Assembly (NCBI GenBank): GCA_910591455.2
Contig: OU342817.1
Location: forward strand, 7,850,915-7,914,914
Direction of reading: 5' to 3'
Length of the DNA stretch: 64,000 nucleotides
Source of the DNA: Pholis gunnellus
Taxonomy: Eukaryota; Chordata; Actinopteri; Perciformes; Pholidae
Below are positions 12,791-24,930 of the stretch, one piece after another. A program made the position numbers and the translations under genes. Each line of letters begins with the position of its first letter. Position 1 is the first letter of the stretch. The notes below the pieces were generated by a model. That model saw only the letters and a list, made by a program, of their open reading frames with translations, searched no databases and was not told the DNA's origin.

Positions 12791-13530
12791 GTTTAATCTC
12801 TGGTCAAAGACTCTTTGATCTAGTTGTCCACATTTGGATCAATATCATTCTGAAATACTGTCTCATGCAATATTGGAGAATAATTTAATAAAGCTGGATG
12901 TCTGGAAATATATCTGTATCTTATCATTGCAATAAAAATATAGAAAGCACACAAGTATTGTCCTGTTATGTATTTGTTTTGAATATAGCATACTATGTTT
13001 TGTTTAAACATTTTGTATAGTATGTCTAAAAGTCATAGTACAGTATAAACAATTACCATAGTCATGGTATTATGTATGTCAACAAAAACTATATAATACA
13101 GCATGCTGTCGTTAAAAGGCAATAATATAAAATATACCCACTGAAAAAAGCTACAAAATGTAATACCTAGAGAAATTGCATTTAAAACTTTTTCAAAAGT
13201 TTAAGACCTAAATTGATATATTGAATTTTAACATTTTTAAAACCACCGCAGATTATAGACGTCTAATTATACACCAGGAGGTCCAGAAACAATCGTAAAA
13301 TGTTAAGTCTCCAGATTTGAATATGCGTTATAGAAATATATGTTAAAATGATTATAAAAAATAAATAATCCTAGCCCACAAATCCACTCCTGTAGATATA
13401 TATATATATATCAGATATATTCAGAAAATTCAGCACTTCATTATATTTTCATGTTATCGAATAGGAATTAGTTTTTCAAAGCAGACTCAAAGTTTGAGTT
13501 CACACAAAGATCAGACTGAACAAAAGCGTG
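12790..13530. other. Intergenic gap between convergent sec62 and nadk
   Basis: About 740 bp of AT-rich sequence with a short (TA)n run at about 13396-13411. No exon, RNA gene or recognisable element was seen. Confidence 0.6.
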
Positions 13531-14335
13531 AGCGAGTATTTAAACTTTATTTTAGCACTACTTGCTTTCACGTTCACAGTTTAATGATCATGAAAATAAC
13601 ATGACTGGTGGAAGTTTCTCTAACTTGTTCTATTTAGTTTTGTTCTACATCATGCAGTTTGACTTGTAGAATTAAAGAAGAAAGAAATTGGGGGAATCGA
13701 CAGAAGAAATCCTTTCAAGCCTCTCCTCGGATGTACAGAGAGAAGGCTGAAGATGTTTGTACAGAACAATCAAACAGTAGCCTTCGGTAGTTCTTTTTAA
13801 GCTTCCATCTAAATAAATATCACATAAATATGACATTAAATACATTTATCCTTGAATCTTGTATGTACAAATTTACATTTACACTTTTTCTTAATCTATC
13901 AGTGTTTTCTAACTATAATCCCCCAGAGTTTATGACAGTAACGTCTATATCTCACACACTGAGCATCACATTCACGATGAGCGTTCCGACAGAATATTCT
14001 TTCATAATATGAATATATTGTAATCATTTAAGTAACTGCAATTGTTTAGGTTTTTTCCATTTCTGGGTGAGAATCATGCTTTCTTCCTGTAAAATACAGA
14101 TACAATCGCAGATTGTTTTTGCCCTGGAATGTAGCGTGATGCTTTCTCAAACGTATAAAATACTGCAATCACAGTATGCTCAATAAACATGCTCTTCATC
14201 AGCTAGCGTAATACTTATTCGGCTGTAGACACGCATGCTCTCACTTTCACAGTCCAGCGTTTATGTGTCGAGAAAATGTTGCGACACCGTCGACCCTCTC
14301 AGCTGCTGTGGAGAGCGTCGAGAGCACCCGCTGAT
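13530..14335 (-). terminator. nadk: nadk 3' UTR and poly(A) signal
   Basis: On the minus strand an AATAAA lies at 13551-13546, about 790 bp past the nadk stop codon, with cleavage expected near 13530. The stretch between has no open frame and is AT-rich, as expected for a 3' UTR. Confidence 0.6.
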
Positions 14336-15516
14336 TCAGTTTTCGGTGTCTGACGAGTCGGACACGTCCTCCAGCCGAGCCTGCCTCTTGCGTACGTTCC
14401 AGTGCAAACACTGAGCCAGGCTCTCGAACCAGTCGTACACTAGGTCATGGCAACAGATTGAGGGCACTGGGTAACAAGATGTAGTAATTTTGATGCTGTT
14501 TTCGAGAGAAAAGCAAAAAAGCTAATTAATCGTAAATGGAGGAAGAATAAATCTGATGTGATGAAACGGCAGCTGATGACGACAGTGAAAGAACTTTACC
14601 AGTCTCCATGCTGGATCTCCTGTCTCTTCCTGCCGTCGAACGACACCCAGGCGGTGTTCCTGGCATCGGGGGACAAGGTGATCTGATTTGAAGCAGACAC
14701 AGTTACGAGTTATTAGAAGGATACACACTAACTGACTGACTAACAAAAACACCAACTCCAGAGACTGACATTGCCATCCCTGGCATGGCTAAAAAGTGGC
14801 TAGTTAAATATAGAAGATAGAAAATTCCATAGTACGGTAATCTGTTGGTAAACTGAAAAAAATGTCCTTTAATACTAATATACCTCAAAATAAAGAACAC
14901 TTATGATCACATCATGACATAAAAGACGAGGCAAAACGATGACAACGAGGATTTCCTTTTAACAATTTAAATTAGTTTACAGGTAAACAAGTAAGGTGCG
15001 TATGAAGCTATTGTTTTCCACGGTACAGTAGGACAATGATGAGAAAAATGCAGAATCCTAGTGGACATAAACTATTTTTCAACAAAAAATAAATGTATTG
15101 ATAAGCTGTGCATAGAGACATAAAATGCAACACACAGGCAAAATATTACGTTAGTACATTCTGGAGATTGTAGCCCAAGTGTTAGACAGCACTAGCATCA
15201 AACCACCAAATGAGGGAATATCATTTGGAAAAAGTGTGGTCATCCTTCGTGTTCAGAGACCTTGATGGTTATCTTGTGACGGACCCAAAAGTCTAACTAA
15301 GACAAACAGCGATATGCACCAGTCTCCATTCCCCTTCATTCTTACCATGAGCTCCACGCCAGCAGGGACGACGATGGGCCTGAAGGAGAGCGAGTGTGGG
15401 CAGATGGGGGTGACCATGATGGCGGGTACATTGGGGTGGATCATGGAGGCTCCTGCCGCGGCTGCATACGCTGTGCTGCCTGTGGGCGTGGACACAATCA
15501 CACCTGGAGGACGGAG

Positions 15517-15547
<31 letters not shown>

Positions 15548-15743
15548 GACAGAGAGAGAGAACATTCACCACATTTATTCACCATACATACGAGTCATGA
15601 TGAAAGAGTGGCATTACACAAGAGGAAGTGTCTGACTGCTCTTACCGTCTCCCTGCACAGAGGTGATGAGCCGTCCGTCGAGGTACAAGTCCACATTGGA
15701 CAGGTAGGAGGACGGGCCTCGGTCCACCACCACCTCATTCAAC

Positions 15744-15791
<48 letters not shown>

Positions 15792-18700
15792 GTATTAGGA
15801 GAAATGGGTTACATAATGTAACACCCCATAGACCTGACTTTATTTTCATAAATCGTACCGTAGAGAAGCGATCACTCCCTAGTTAGTTTTTCACTCCTTG
15901 TTCTAAATGTGTATAAATAAAATGGGCATCATCTGAAGATCTGTATATACAATGTACATTGTTTGATGCCTACTATCAATAAAAGAAATTCAAATTTGAC
16001 ACTGAATCGGTACCAAAATAGTGACATATGTTGATGACCATTTCAATTAACTATGTTACTGTAGTGCCATCTATAGGCCAAATGCCATCAATGTGTTGAA
16101 GTGTTCATGTGCATCCACATATATGAGTAATCTTTTTCAGGGTCAATCAAATGTGTTTCTAACCAAAAATACAGAAAACTGGATGAAAAGTATGTAGAAG
16201 TGCTGACAAATGGAGAATGATGTGGTCATGTAAGAATGTGATGGGACTTCATTGAAGGTTTGTAAAGAGTGTACACAATGTAGAGTGCTTTATAAATGGC
16301 CGCTCGATGTTCCTATCCACAACTAAATCTAATCATTTTATCCCGTCGCCTACGTCTGAAGCAACATTTCAATAATATCTGGAATTTTTCAGACATCCAG
16401 CGAACAACAACTTTAAACACAACTTTTCTGGCAGGGATGATGAAGGCAAAATAACTGCACTGCTCCTTGCTGTATGATGTAGAAATGCTCCGTACAATGG
16501 GGCACTCTTCAATATGCAATTCCTTTACACAGTAAATATGAAACTAGCTGTAATCTCTGCACTCAATAAAAAAAATGTATAAATCAGCCAGCAAGAGACG
16601 CAGAGTTTCAGTGCATTACATTCCCACAGTACGAGAGGAAACTACAAGCAGAGGAACAAACGCTGGCGTGCAGACAGGCAGCATACAAATCATGCTTCCC
16701 ACAGTACTGCAGCGCTGAGCAGTGATGTCTGCCTGATTTACTGACGTCAGCTGAACACACAGAGCGAACATCCTGCTGGATGCAGCAGACGTGATGTAAT
16801 GCGAGGTCAGACTCAGACTCAGAGACCAGAACCATCCGTCACTGCCTTTTATTTATCCACGAGACGGAGCGAGGAGAGAGAGCTGAACTGAAAATGACAA
16901 ACTGCAGCAGAGTGTGTGTGTGTGTGTGTGTGTCTGTCTGTGTCTGTGTGTGTGAATATGTGTGTGTGTCTGTCTGTGTGTGTATATGTGTGTGCGTATG
17001 TATGCGTGTGTCTGTATGTGTGTGTGTGTCTGTGTCTGTCTGTCTGTCTGTCTGTCTATGTGTCTGTGTGTGTGTATGTGTCTGTGTGTGTCTATGTCTG
17101 TCTGTCTGTCTGTCTGTGTGTCTGTGTGTCTGTGTGTCTGTGTGTCTGTGTGTCTGTGTGTCTGTGTGTCTGTGTGTGTGTCTGTCTGCGTGTCTGTGTG
17201 TGCGTGTGACTGCAGCAGTTGGGCATGTTGTTAAGTTACAGTGTGTCAGACCGAGAGCGTCACAGCTCATTAAATATCGATTCGTCGTCGACTGCGCCGT
17301 TAACGTTCAGGGTCTCCATGGAAACTGGCTCAACAGAACTTCCCAAACATCCTACGTTATTATGACTGTTCCCACGGCAACCCGGCTCGCTCACTGAGCT
17401 TGTAAACATGTAGAAACCCGGGGTTAAAAAAACAAAAAGGAAACAAGGGACACAGACACACTGAGCCTTATAATGAGGATAAAATACAATCACATGAGCA
17501 ACTATGGAACTTAAAGTCCTCCTTTACCCTGCTTTGTGTATTTCTTTGTGTACTTCTTTGTGTACTTCTTTGTGTACTTCTTCGCTCAAGAAGCACTTGG
17601 TCCCCGCTCACCTGTCATACCCGTCTGACCTCACCTGTAGCTGCAGGGTGACCTTCCCGGCCTCGTTGTTGGCGTGTCCGTGAGGAAGGAGTCCGTTGTG
17701 TTGCTGCTGCTCTCGGCCTGTTCTCTGAAGCATGTCCTTCACCACCTTCACCTTCAGACGACTGCGCAGAGTGATGGCCGCGTTGCCTGAAAACACATCA
17801 GTGTTTACACTCGCACGTATTCGACCAATAGTTCATTTAACGCTCCGATCTACCTTCAAACACTTTGGCCACTTCGGTCTTGTATGACTCAAATTTGAAA
17901 GGCGTCAGGAACCCCAGAGATCCGAGGTGAAACGCCATCACCGGAGGAACGCTGCCCTACAGGAGAGAACATCAGTCAGACTCCCACATGTTGAAGACAT
18001 CGGAGTTCAGAGGATCAACCAATAAACGTGTGATTACCTGGAAGAGAGAGGAGGCGTAGAGCAGAGTCCCATCTCCACCCAGACAGATGATCAGGTCTAT
18101 GCAGTCAGAGATATCGTCATAACCTGCAGGCGGACAAAAACACTGCTTTATATTTAATATCTTTGTTTTCATTTCGAATGCCTTCGGCTGAGCATTAGTG
18201 TGCATTAGTGTGTCTCTGTTGTGGAGTCTCACCCTCCCTGAAGGTGCAGAGCTGATTGCGTATGGAGCCAAACGCCTCGTCCTTTGACAGCGTAGCATCA
18301 TCTGCTACCCTGCGTTCCACGTACACCATCATCTGCTTCTCCTGATACACAGAGACACGCTTTAGTGGCGGCAGCCAAAACACACGGACGTCTCTCAAAA
18401 GTACTGTTTCCTAAATGAAGTTCAGCGTACGACCAAAACGTGCGCGGTTCACCGTGATGCTGTCTGTGTGGAATGTAAATACGCGGCATCACTGGCCGTC
18501 TTTTTGGACAAAACACAGCTTGTTTTGGAAACGTGTTTTAGCTGCGTGAGAGCAGACTGTAACATGTCTGGTTCATTTACTGGACTCGCTGTTTTTCAGT
18601 GTCACAAACGGGTCCAGTTTAACAGTTTAATAGTTTAACAGTTTAATAGTTTAATAGCAGCGACGGTCAAAACTGTAACTGAAATCAAATAATCTGACAC

Positions 18701-20846
18701 CCTTAATAATAAACCCAAACCCAAAATTGCAAGATGGTATTACTCTTAAATTCAATTACATGTATTTCAATACCATCAGTAGACCAACATAGGAAAACAA
18801 CATGCAGTGTTAATTAAGAACCTTTTAATACTACATAGAATGCAGGTTAACACCTCTTTCATTGTCATACCAGACACAGTATGAAAGTATAATTCATACT
18901 TTAAGGATAATAATGTATCCTTTTGTTAGTACTTCCCAGCAGTATATAACAGTCATACCTAATAACATAATTAATTCAATTGACAGGATTTGGACCTGGA
19001 TCAATGGCAGAAAATGCTTTTGCTAAAAATTCTCCATTATGAGATGATGAGCTTTTTACTGATTTTATTCAATGATGTGAACAGTGAACACACTTGAGAT
19101 TCATGTGGTCAAAGAGTGACAGACTAGGTCTACTGTTAAGTGGAAATGATGTGTCATCAAAGGTGCTCAAAACGACATTCAGAGCATATCTATTGCCTCA
19201 ACACGGCTCTCAACATGGCGAGGGCCGAGTCAGCGGCTCACAGCTAACGGTGCTAACTGTGCTAACAGTGTCTACCTGAGGGGGAACAGGTGGCTGGGCG
19301 CCAGCTTTACACCGCAACGCTCACGTGCACTAACATGCAATAAAAGGCACGCGCAGCCGGCCCGGCTACATAAGCAAAGCACAGAGAAACTCAAATGACA
19401 TCACACAGAAAGGGAGAGTGACTTCAGTATCTGCTCAGGTAGACATTACCTCGCTATATCTTTGCATAGAAATAGTTGTCTGATGCCGTATCGATGCTCT
19501 GAATGTTGTATAGAGAACCTTTAATGTGTGAAACAACCAAAAACCAAGAACGTCTCATCTCAGAGAGTCGGAATCTGATTTCTGTGCTGTTTCAGACACC
19601 ACGGTGCACCGACATTAACCTCGTAGAACGTACGTGAACAAACATATATTCTGTAATAGTAGTGCGGTACCTCCACTAGAAACCTGCAGAGCTCTTTGAA
19701 AGGCTCGACGAGGCTCTCGTCTCTGATTTTCCTGATGACGAGCACATTGACGGGCGGCTTATTCCAGGTGAGCCGCTGGCTGGCCGGGTCCTGGATGTGC
19801 CTGGGAAACGAAAACACACACAAGTGAAGTAAACAAACGCATATTCTGCCTGGAAATGAATACAATAGATGCACAGAAACAGATAGCAGAGTTGAGCATA
19901 ATCATAATCATACTGACTTTTAATTCCATATAGAGTGAAATGCCACCGTGATCGCAGGTCTTACCTCATCTTCCAAGTAAAGTGAAAGGTGAATCTACAA
20001 CAGCTGCAGTCATTCATTAACTGTTATGACACTTTCACCAGAAGGAGTGAGGTCCAAACTCCAAACCTCAGAATATTAAAACTCTTTGTCCTCTACTCTT
20101 TACCTGTCCCTCTCCTCCCTTGCGTGGCGGATCACAGGCGTTGTGCGCACAATTTTGTCCCGTGTTTTCAGATCAAGTGAGAGGAAACACTCGTTAGATC
20201 AGGTGACAACGAGCATCCATGGTGTGTTCTGTTAGCCATCCCATTTCATGTACCATCCAATCACAGCATTCCACACTTTATCTTATCGCACACAGTTACA
20301 CAAGCTTTTTTTTTTTGTTCCTGTGTAAACAGTACATGCCAGTTCCGTACAGAGAGAAAGTTCCGACCCTCATGCTTACATGACTGAAGTTGGGTTGGGC
20401 AGAATACAGGCTTTGGGTCCGAAGTGAGTGGCTGGATACGGTCCATGTAGAAAGTGGGCTCTCCTGTGAGGAGAGAGAGAGAAAATGAGGACGGGGCCGG
20501 TCAAGACCGCTACAACATCTTGTCCCGGGCAACAGAGTTGAGGCAGTGGCACGGAGGACCAGCTGGCAACCTGCAGTGCAAACCTCTTAGGAGAGCTCTC
20601 CGCTGTGTCACTCGCCGAGCCAGAGGGCTCCGAGTGCTCGTGTTGACCAGGCAACCTCCGCCGCTCAATCTCCCCGAGCAGCTGTTCATGACTGCCCCCC
20701 CGTCGCTGCGACCTCGCCGCCTTCCGCCGTCTCCTTGGACACTCGGCCAGGTGATCCCGGTGCGTGGAGGAGGACCCGGCCGACTCCGACAGCTGACCGG
20801 AGGCCGCTAAGGGTGGGGTCACGGGCTCCGATGCTGAGTCCTCCAT
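14336..20846 (-). CDS. nadk: nadk, cytosolic NAD kinase
   Basis: Eleven coding exons on the minus strand: 20846-20584, 20463-20380, 19800-19671, 18341-18233, 18123-18038, 17956-17854, 17786-17635, 15745-15646, 15503-15346, 14682-14600 and 14495-14336. They total 1428 bp (475 residues; human 446) with consistent phases. NAD kinase phosphorylates NAD to NADP using ATP. Catalytic landmarks are present: GGDGTLLYASSLFQ, the NE/D motif LNEVVVDRGPSSY, and TPTGSTAYAAAAGASMIHP. The end (WFESLAQCLHWNVRK, then an acidic tail DVSDSSDTEN) matches the animal cytosolic form, not mitochondrial NADK2. The N-terminus (MEDSASEP, then Arg-rich) diverges until HGPYPATHFGPKAC. The start ATG lies one base after a CTAG acceptor. 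The exon 1/2 junction uses a weak GTTTGC donor chosen by phase. Could be either of the two teleost copies (nadka/nadkb). Confidence 0.96.
15752..15789 (-). repeat. (TG)19 tract abutting nadk exon 8 acceptor
   Basis: Read on the minus strand, about 19 GT units run into TTTTCAG and the exon begins at 15745. The polypyrimidine tract of this splice site is therefore only four T's preceded by a UG-repeat. Confidence 0.95.
16912..17208. repeat. TG/TCTG compound microsatellite
   Basis: About 300 bp of TG and TCTG/TGTC units. It produces spurious Cys/Val- and His/Thr-rich open frames on both strands. Confidence 0.97.
17532..17579. repeat. 12-bp tandem repeat, four copies
   Basis: The unit CTTTGTGTACTT is repeated four times, the first with one change. 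It ends about 55 bp from the end of nadk exon 7, inside the intron. Confidence 0.9.
18342..19670 (-). other. nadk: nadk intron 3 with GC-rich island
   Basis: This 1.3-kb intron contains a 10-bp tandem run (AGTTTAACAGTTTAATAG pattern) at 18611-18657 and an AT-rich middle. A distinct GC/CpG-rich block lies at about 19195-19400 with three close GCTAAC words. No coding exon was seen. The block could be an internal promoter or an old insertion. Confidence 0.5.
20464..20583 (-). other. nadk: nadk intron 1: 120 bp, in-frame and stop-free
   Basis: Length is exactly 40 codons with no stop in the reading frame, flanked by donor GTTTGC and acceptor CTCCTCACAG. Reading straight through keeps the frame into the conserved HGPYPATHFGPK segment. 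The junction was placed by phase and by alignment of the flanking protein with human NADK. Confidence 0.55.
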
Positions 20847-21059
20847 TCTAGAGGGGGGAGCCAGAAACAGAAACGTCTGTTTAAAAGATGGGTTTTTTGG
20901 GCCCCCAAAGACTCCCAATTGATTTTGTTTTCGCTCACATTCATCAGGATTGCCTCTTTAAATAGAGCTCAAGCAATTAGTGGGTTATTTCAGTAGTCGG
21001 TTACCAAGTAACTAATGTCAAATAGCATTTGTGTATATGATTGTTGTTAATAGTTAAAT

Positions 21060-21140
21060 AGTTTGAGTCAGTTATGAAGCTAAAATACTAAACATTCTCT
21101 GGCTCCATGCTTTGCAGCAGGTTAACTGACAATGAGTTAA
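21060..21140. repeat. Short interspersed-repeat fragment
   Basis: AAAATACTAAACATTCTCTG followed by GCTCCA resembles the core of a common teleost repeat also seen at 43620-43860. Only a fragment remains. Confidence 0.3.
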
Positions 21141-21704
21141 ACTTCAGTTGCATCCCTAAACATGTGAAGACCAATAATTAAACTATTTCAAGTGTCATTC
21201 ATAAAGAACTAATTCATAAGGAATTAACTGATAAATTATTTACATTCCAGGTCATATAAATAGTTAACTTTTGTCTGAATGGATGCTAGATGTGGAGTGT
21301 ACGTTTAACCTAGATAAATAATCGATGTATTAATCACTTACGTTGTTACTTTCAGCCCTACAGCAGCAAACGTTACAACTTTCACTTTGGCATTAACGCT
21401 TTATTGAGAGTTACGGTAAAATTCATAGTTTTCAATGATTAACTATTTCCAAGTTGACCAGGTTAAAGTGAGACAACAGCCTTTTCTTAACACACCACCC
21501 GTGAAGTAAATAAGCAGCTAACGTTAACTGACAAAAGACAACCGTCCAACCGTCAACGGTGAGTTAACGTTAGTTCATCTAACCGTTCGATTCTAACGGC
21601 TCTCACGTGACTGTTGATGTGTTGACAGCGGACGTTACCTAGCAATTAGCTCCACTAGCTAACGTTAGCCCGGTCTGAACCTCTGAAAGGAAACGAAGCC
21701 TTAC

Positions 21705-21950
21705 TGTGTCAGAGAGAAGCAGACACGCTCATATCGCTACTGCTTCATCAAGGACCGAGTGTGTTTGGACACTACAAAGACGGACAGCGCCGTCAAACTC
21801 TAAAGAGCTGACAAAACAGGCGCATGACCGCGAGGGAAGTGATGTTTTCTAGGCCGGTTCAGGGGCATCACACAGCGGGCACGTCTCTGCGCAGGACCGG
21901 GGTTCTCTTAAAGAGACAGCGACACGTTTGGTGAAACAGCGAAATAGAAA
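21705..21950 (-). promoter_or_regulatory. nadk: Putative nadk non-coding first exon and promoter
   Basis: On the minus strand GACACA followed by GTAAGG (donor at 21704-21703) is a good splice donor upstream of the coding start. The exon and flank to about 21950 are richer in GC and CpG than their surroundings. Three TAACGTTA words lie in the first intron (21519, 21565, 21660). The exact start site cannot be read from sequence. Confidence 0.4.
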
Positions 21951-22114
21951 TCTACAGGCTTTTTTTGATTCGTTTTAAATTATTAACATTGTTTAAGTAT
22001 AATCAATCAACTATTTTTATTGTTTTTTTTAACATACCTATCACACATAATACGCAGTGAGGTGCGGATCAGGTTTAACAAACAATACAACAAAGAGATT
22101 AAACAATAAATTAA

Positions 22115-22800
22115 TACAAATGTAATCAGTATTGGAAAGTACATTTTTCAAGTACTGTACAAAAAATGTTTCTGTCTGTACATATATTTGTAGTTATCGT
22201 GGATTCTTTACTATTTTATTACTTAGTTCACTTATTTATAATACTTGTTTTGATCTTGTTTTTACCATACCTCTTGTTTGCACTATGCTGCTGTAATCCT
22301 GTAAATTTCCCCGCTGCGGGACTAATAAAGGATTATTATTTTATCTTAATTTATCTTAATTTTGAGGGGATTGTACTTCACTTGAGTATTTACATTTTAT
22401 GTTATATTTTGCACTCCATTACATTTATTTAATACATTAAGTCATGCTACTAGTTACTTAAAAATAGTACAAAATATTATCTAAAAATAAAATATGATAT
22501 ATTATTATAGAATAGGCTACCCAGCAGTATATAAAGTAATTGAAATTAACCATTACCAGCTGCAATATTAAAGTGGTATGTACATTAATCTATGGATGAA
22601 TATAATCCAGCATTATATCATATTCTGAAATGGGCCATTCTGCATAATGAACTGCATTACTTTTACCTTTAAAAAATATATGTTGTATACTTTGCATGCT
22701 ATGGTATATTTTGTATGCTATACAAGTATGTTTTGACGCTACAGAGTACTTCTCCACGGTGGTATAACTATTACCTCAGTAATCTGAGTACTCTCACAGT
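22115..22800. mobile_element. Interspersed repeat interrupted by a LINE-like 3' tail
   Basis: Outer parts (about 22115-22165 and 22366-22800) carry GTACTTCACTTGAGTATT, GCATTACTTTTACCT and GAGTACTTCTCCACGGTGG. These match the minus orientation of the family at 62355. Between them, about 22166-22365 ends in TTTCCCCGCTGCGGGACTAA, then AATAAAGGATTATT and a TTATCTTAAT run. That is a typical 3' terminus of teleost LINE copies as I remember them. The arrangement suggests a younger retroposon inside an older element. Confidence 0.5.
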
Positions 22801-24470
22801 AAAATATAATCCAATTTGCCAATTATTAAATCGTTTTCCTATATGTCTTAAATTAAAACAATCATACAATGAAAACTGTATAAACAAATAATAATGAACT
22901 AATACAAATAAATACAAATGAATTGTGAGATATAATTTACTATTAACTATTAATTAAAAGTATATGTAATCTAGTATTGTGGTTTAGTACAAGTTTAAGG
23001 TACTTAACATTTGCTTTATACTTCCGCTTCACTATTATTGGACCCAAAGTGTTCTAAACTACAAATAAGTTAAGACATTATACAGTTGATAACATAAAAG
23101 TATTTTAAAACTCAGCTCATTATCCTTAAAACGTTGTTTCGGGGCAGAGCTTATGTGATTGGATGTTGGTGTAAATGATCCTTTCACATACAGTAACTGG
23201 CTCCGGCCTGATTGTCTTGAATGACGAGTTCAATCAAAATTCAGTCATGAGAACTGTTCAGGAGAAGGAGTATGTGGAGTATAATTTGTTGAATTGTTTG
23301 TTCATGAAACAGTAAAAGACTCTGCATGCCAAAGCCTGTCTTTTTTAGACAGGACAGAACTAGCTTTATAACCAGCTTTAGATAATGTTTCAACAGTACC
23401 ATGAAGTAATTTGAGATCCACAAACCACTCCTTGTTTAAACTCTGGCCCATATTACTGTTAATGTGTCAATGCTCTTTTGTGCTGTACAGTTGTTTCCTG
23501 TTATGAAATCTCTGTAGCTTCCCTACTGAACTCCATAAAAAACTCTATCAATAATGTGTCCCTTGATAGGTTGTTTAAACACTACTCCCTTTGTTTTAAA
23601 ATAATGTATTAAAAACAACATTTAGGATTTGTGAACATCCTTGTCAGAGCTTAGAGGTGCGGCCCTAATTGCCCTCCCTTTCTTTCAACCGCACCTTCTG
23701 AACACAACCTTTTAAATAGTACAACTGCACTCGTGCTGGATATTTGATAAACTCATGAAGGGAACAGAGATGGCCATACAGTGCTGCACCTTGACATCAG
23801 ATCACCACAGTCACACAGGTACCAAATCCAAACGTTTTTGCATGTGTTTGCATGAGTGTTGTGTTGCAAAAGTCTTGTGTCAAAATGAGAGAAATCTATT
23901 AGTGTAAAGCTGGATTTGATAAATGATGATTTATCAATATTGATAAATATGTTGCAGCACTGGAACATTATCTTAATTCAAAAAAGTGCAACAAAAATAG
24001 TATAAAGGACTTATGCATCTGTATTTCTGCTCAGTTCACTCTCTGAGTGTCAATATATTAAAACAGGTTCTACAGCTCTACCTGCTTTGTTACCGGTACA
24101 TTGGTAACAAAAACACAGCAGATGAGGAGTGCAATTCTGCTGTAGCATCGCTCTAGAGGAAGCTACGGATAAAGAGAAAAGAAGTTTTGTAACTTCACTT
24201 CTGGGTTTACAGGGTGAGTAGAAATGAATCCTCAAACAAGCCTCTCAATTGTTGATTTCAACAGAGAGAGAAATGGTAGTTTGGACCCCATTCTGCTCCA
24301 CATACTCAAAAAGAATGGATTCATTTTGTCAAATTGCTCACGGACTATGCAAAAATGAACTTATGCCAAAATGATCAATTTATTCAACGTTCCAAAGGTG
24401 ACACAACTTGAAAAAATGATATGCTTCAGTCAACCTTCTGCCCACGGAATAAGAAATGTATGTTCAGTCT
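22800..24470. other. Repeat-poor AT-rich intergenic DNA
   Basis: No open frame with homology or splice support and no recognisable RNA gene. Upstream non-coding exons of gpr160 could lie here but cannot be placed. Confidence 0.5.
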
Positions 24471-24471
24471 T

Positions 24472-24930
24472 AACCTTGGATATAGTAGAATTACTTGGTG
24501 AAGAATGAACTTTTAGTTCTTTTTAAGCAAACATGGACAAGAGAACCTTAAAGTTCTCAGAAATAAAAAATGTCAAACTCCGTTTTTGGAGGAAGATCGT
24601 GTGATACAATCAAAAGCTCCAGAACAGCTACTGAGTAGACCTTGGGGTGAAAATTATAGTTACAAAAAATGTATGTATTTTTGTATCTGAAGAACTGTGT
24701 GCCGACAATTTTCCTATGAAATGAATTTAAAATGTACAAATGAAAATAAGCACAGAGTTCATTCTTCACCTTGGAAATAGTAGAATTATTTGGTGAAGAC
24801 TTAACTTTTAATCTCCATTTTTGGGAGGAAGATCGTGTGATACAATCAAAAGCTCCAGAACAGCTACTAAGTAGACCTCGGGGTGAAAATTATGTAGTTA
24901 CAAAAAATGTATGTATTTTTTTTAATCTCT
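24472..24930. repeat. Two direct copies of an unknown ~160-210 bp unit
   Basis: Both copies share TAGAATTA-y-TTGGTGAAGA (24486 and 24781) and then a nearly identical ~95-bp block around GAAGATCGTGTGATACAATC (24592 and 24828). The first copy has about 59 extra bases between the two blocks. I do not recognise the unit, and it has no reading frame of note. Confidence 0.85.

Larger units (their letters stand above)
15746..17634 (-). other. nadk: nadk intron 7, microsatellite-rich
   Basis: This 1.9-kb intron holds a 300-bp TG/TCTG compound repeat (16912-17208) and a (TG)n tract directly against its acceptor (15752-15789). A 12-bp tandem repeat lies near its donor (17532-17579). No exon was seen. 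Confidence 0.8.

Noticed and set aside
16839..17397. Long Cys/Val and His/Thr frames on both strands
   Set aside because: They are translations of the TG/TCTG microsatellite. The same applies to such frames at 30030, 33155, 40683, 45088, 47353 and 51342.
20847..20918. Extension of nadk upstream of its ATG
   Set aside because: It begins at TTG and is separated from the coding exon by a CTAG acceptor one base before the ATG.
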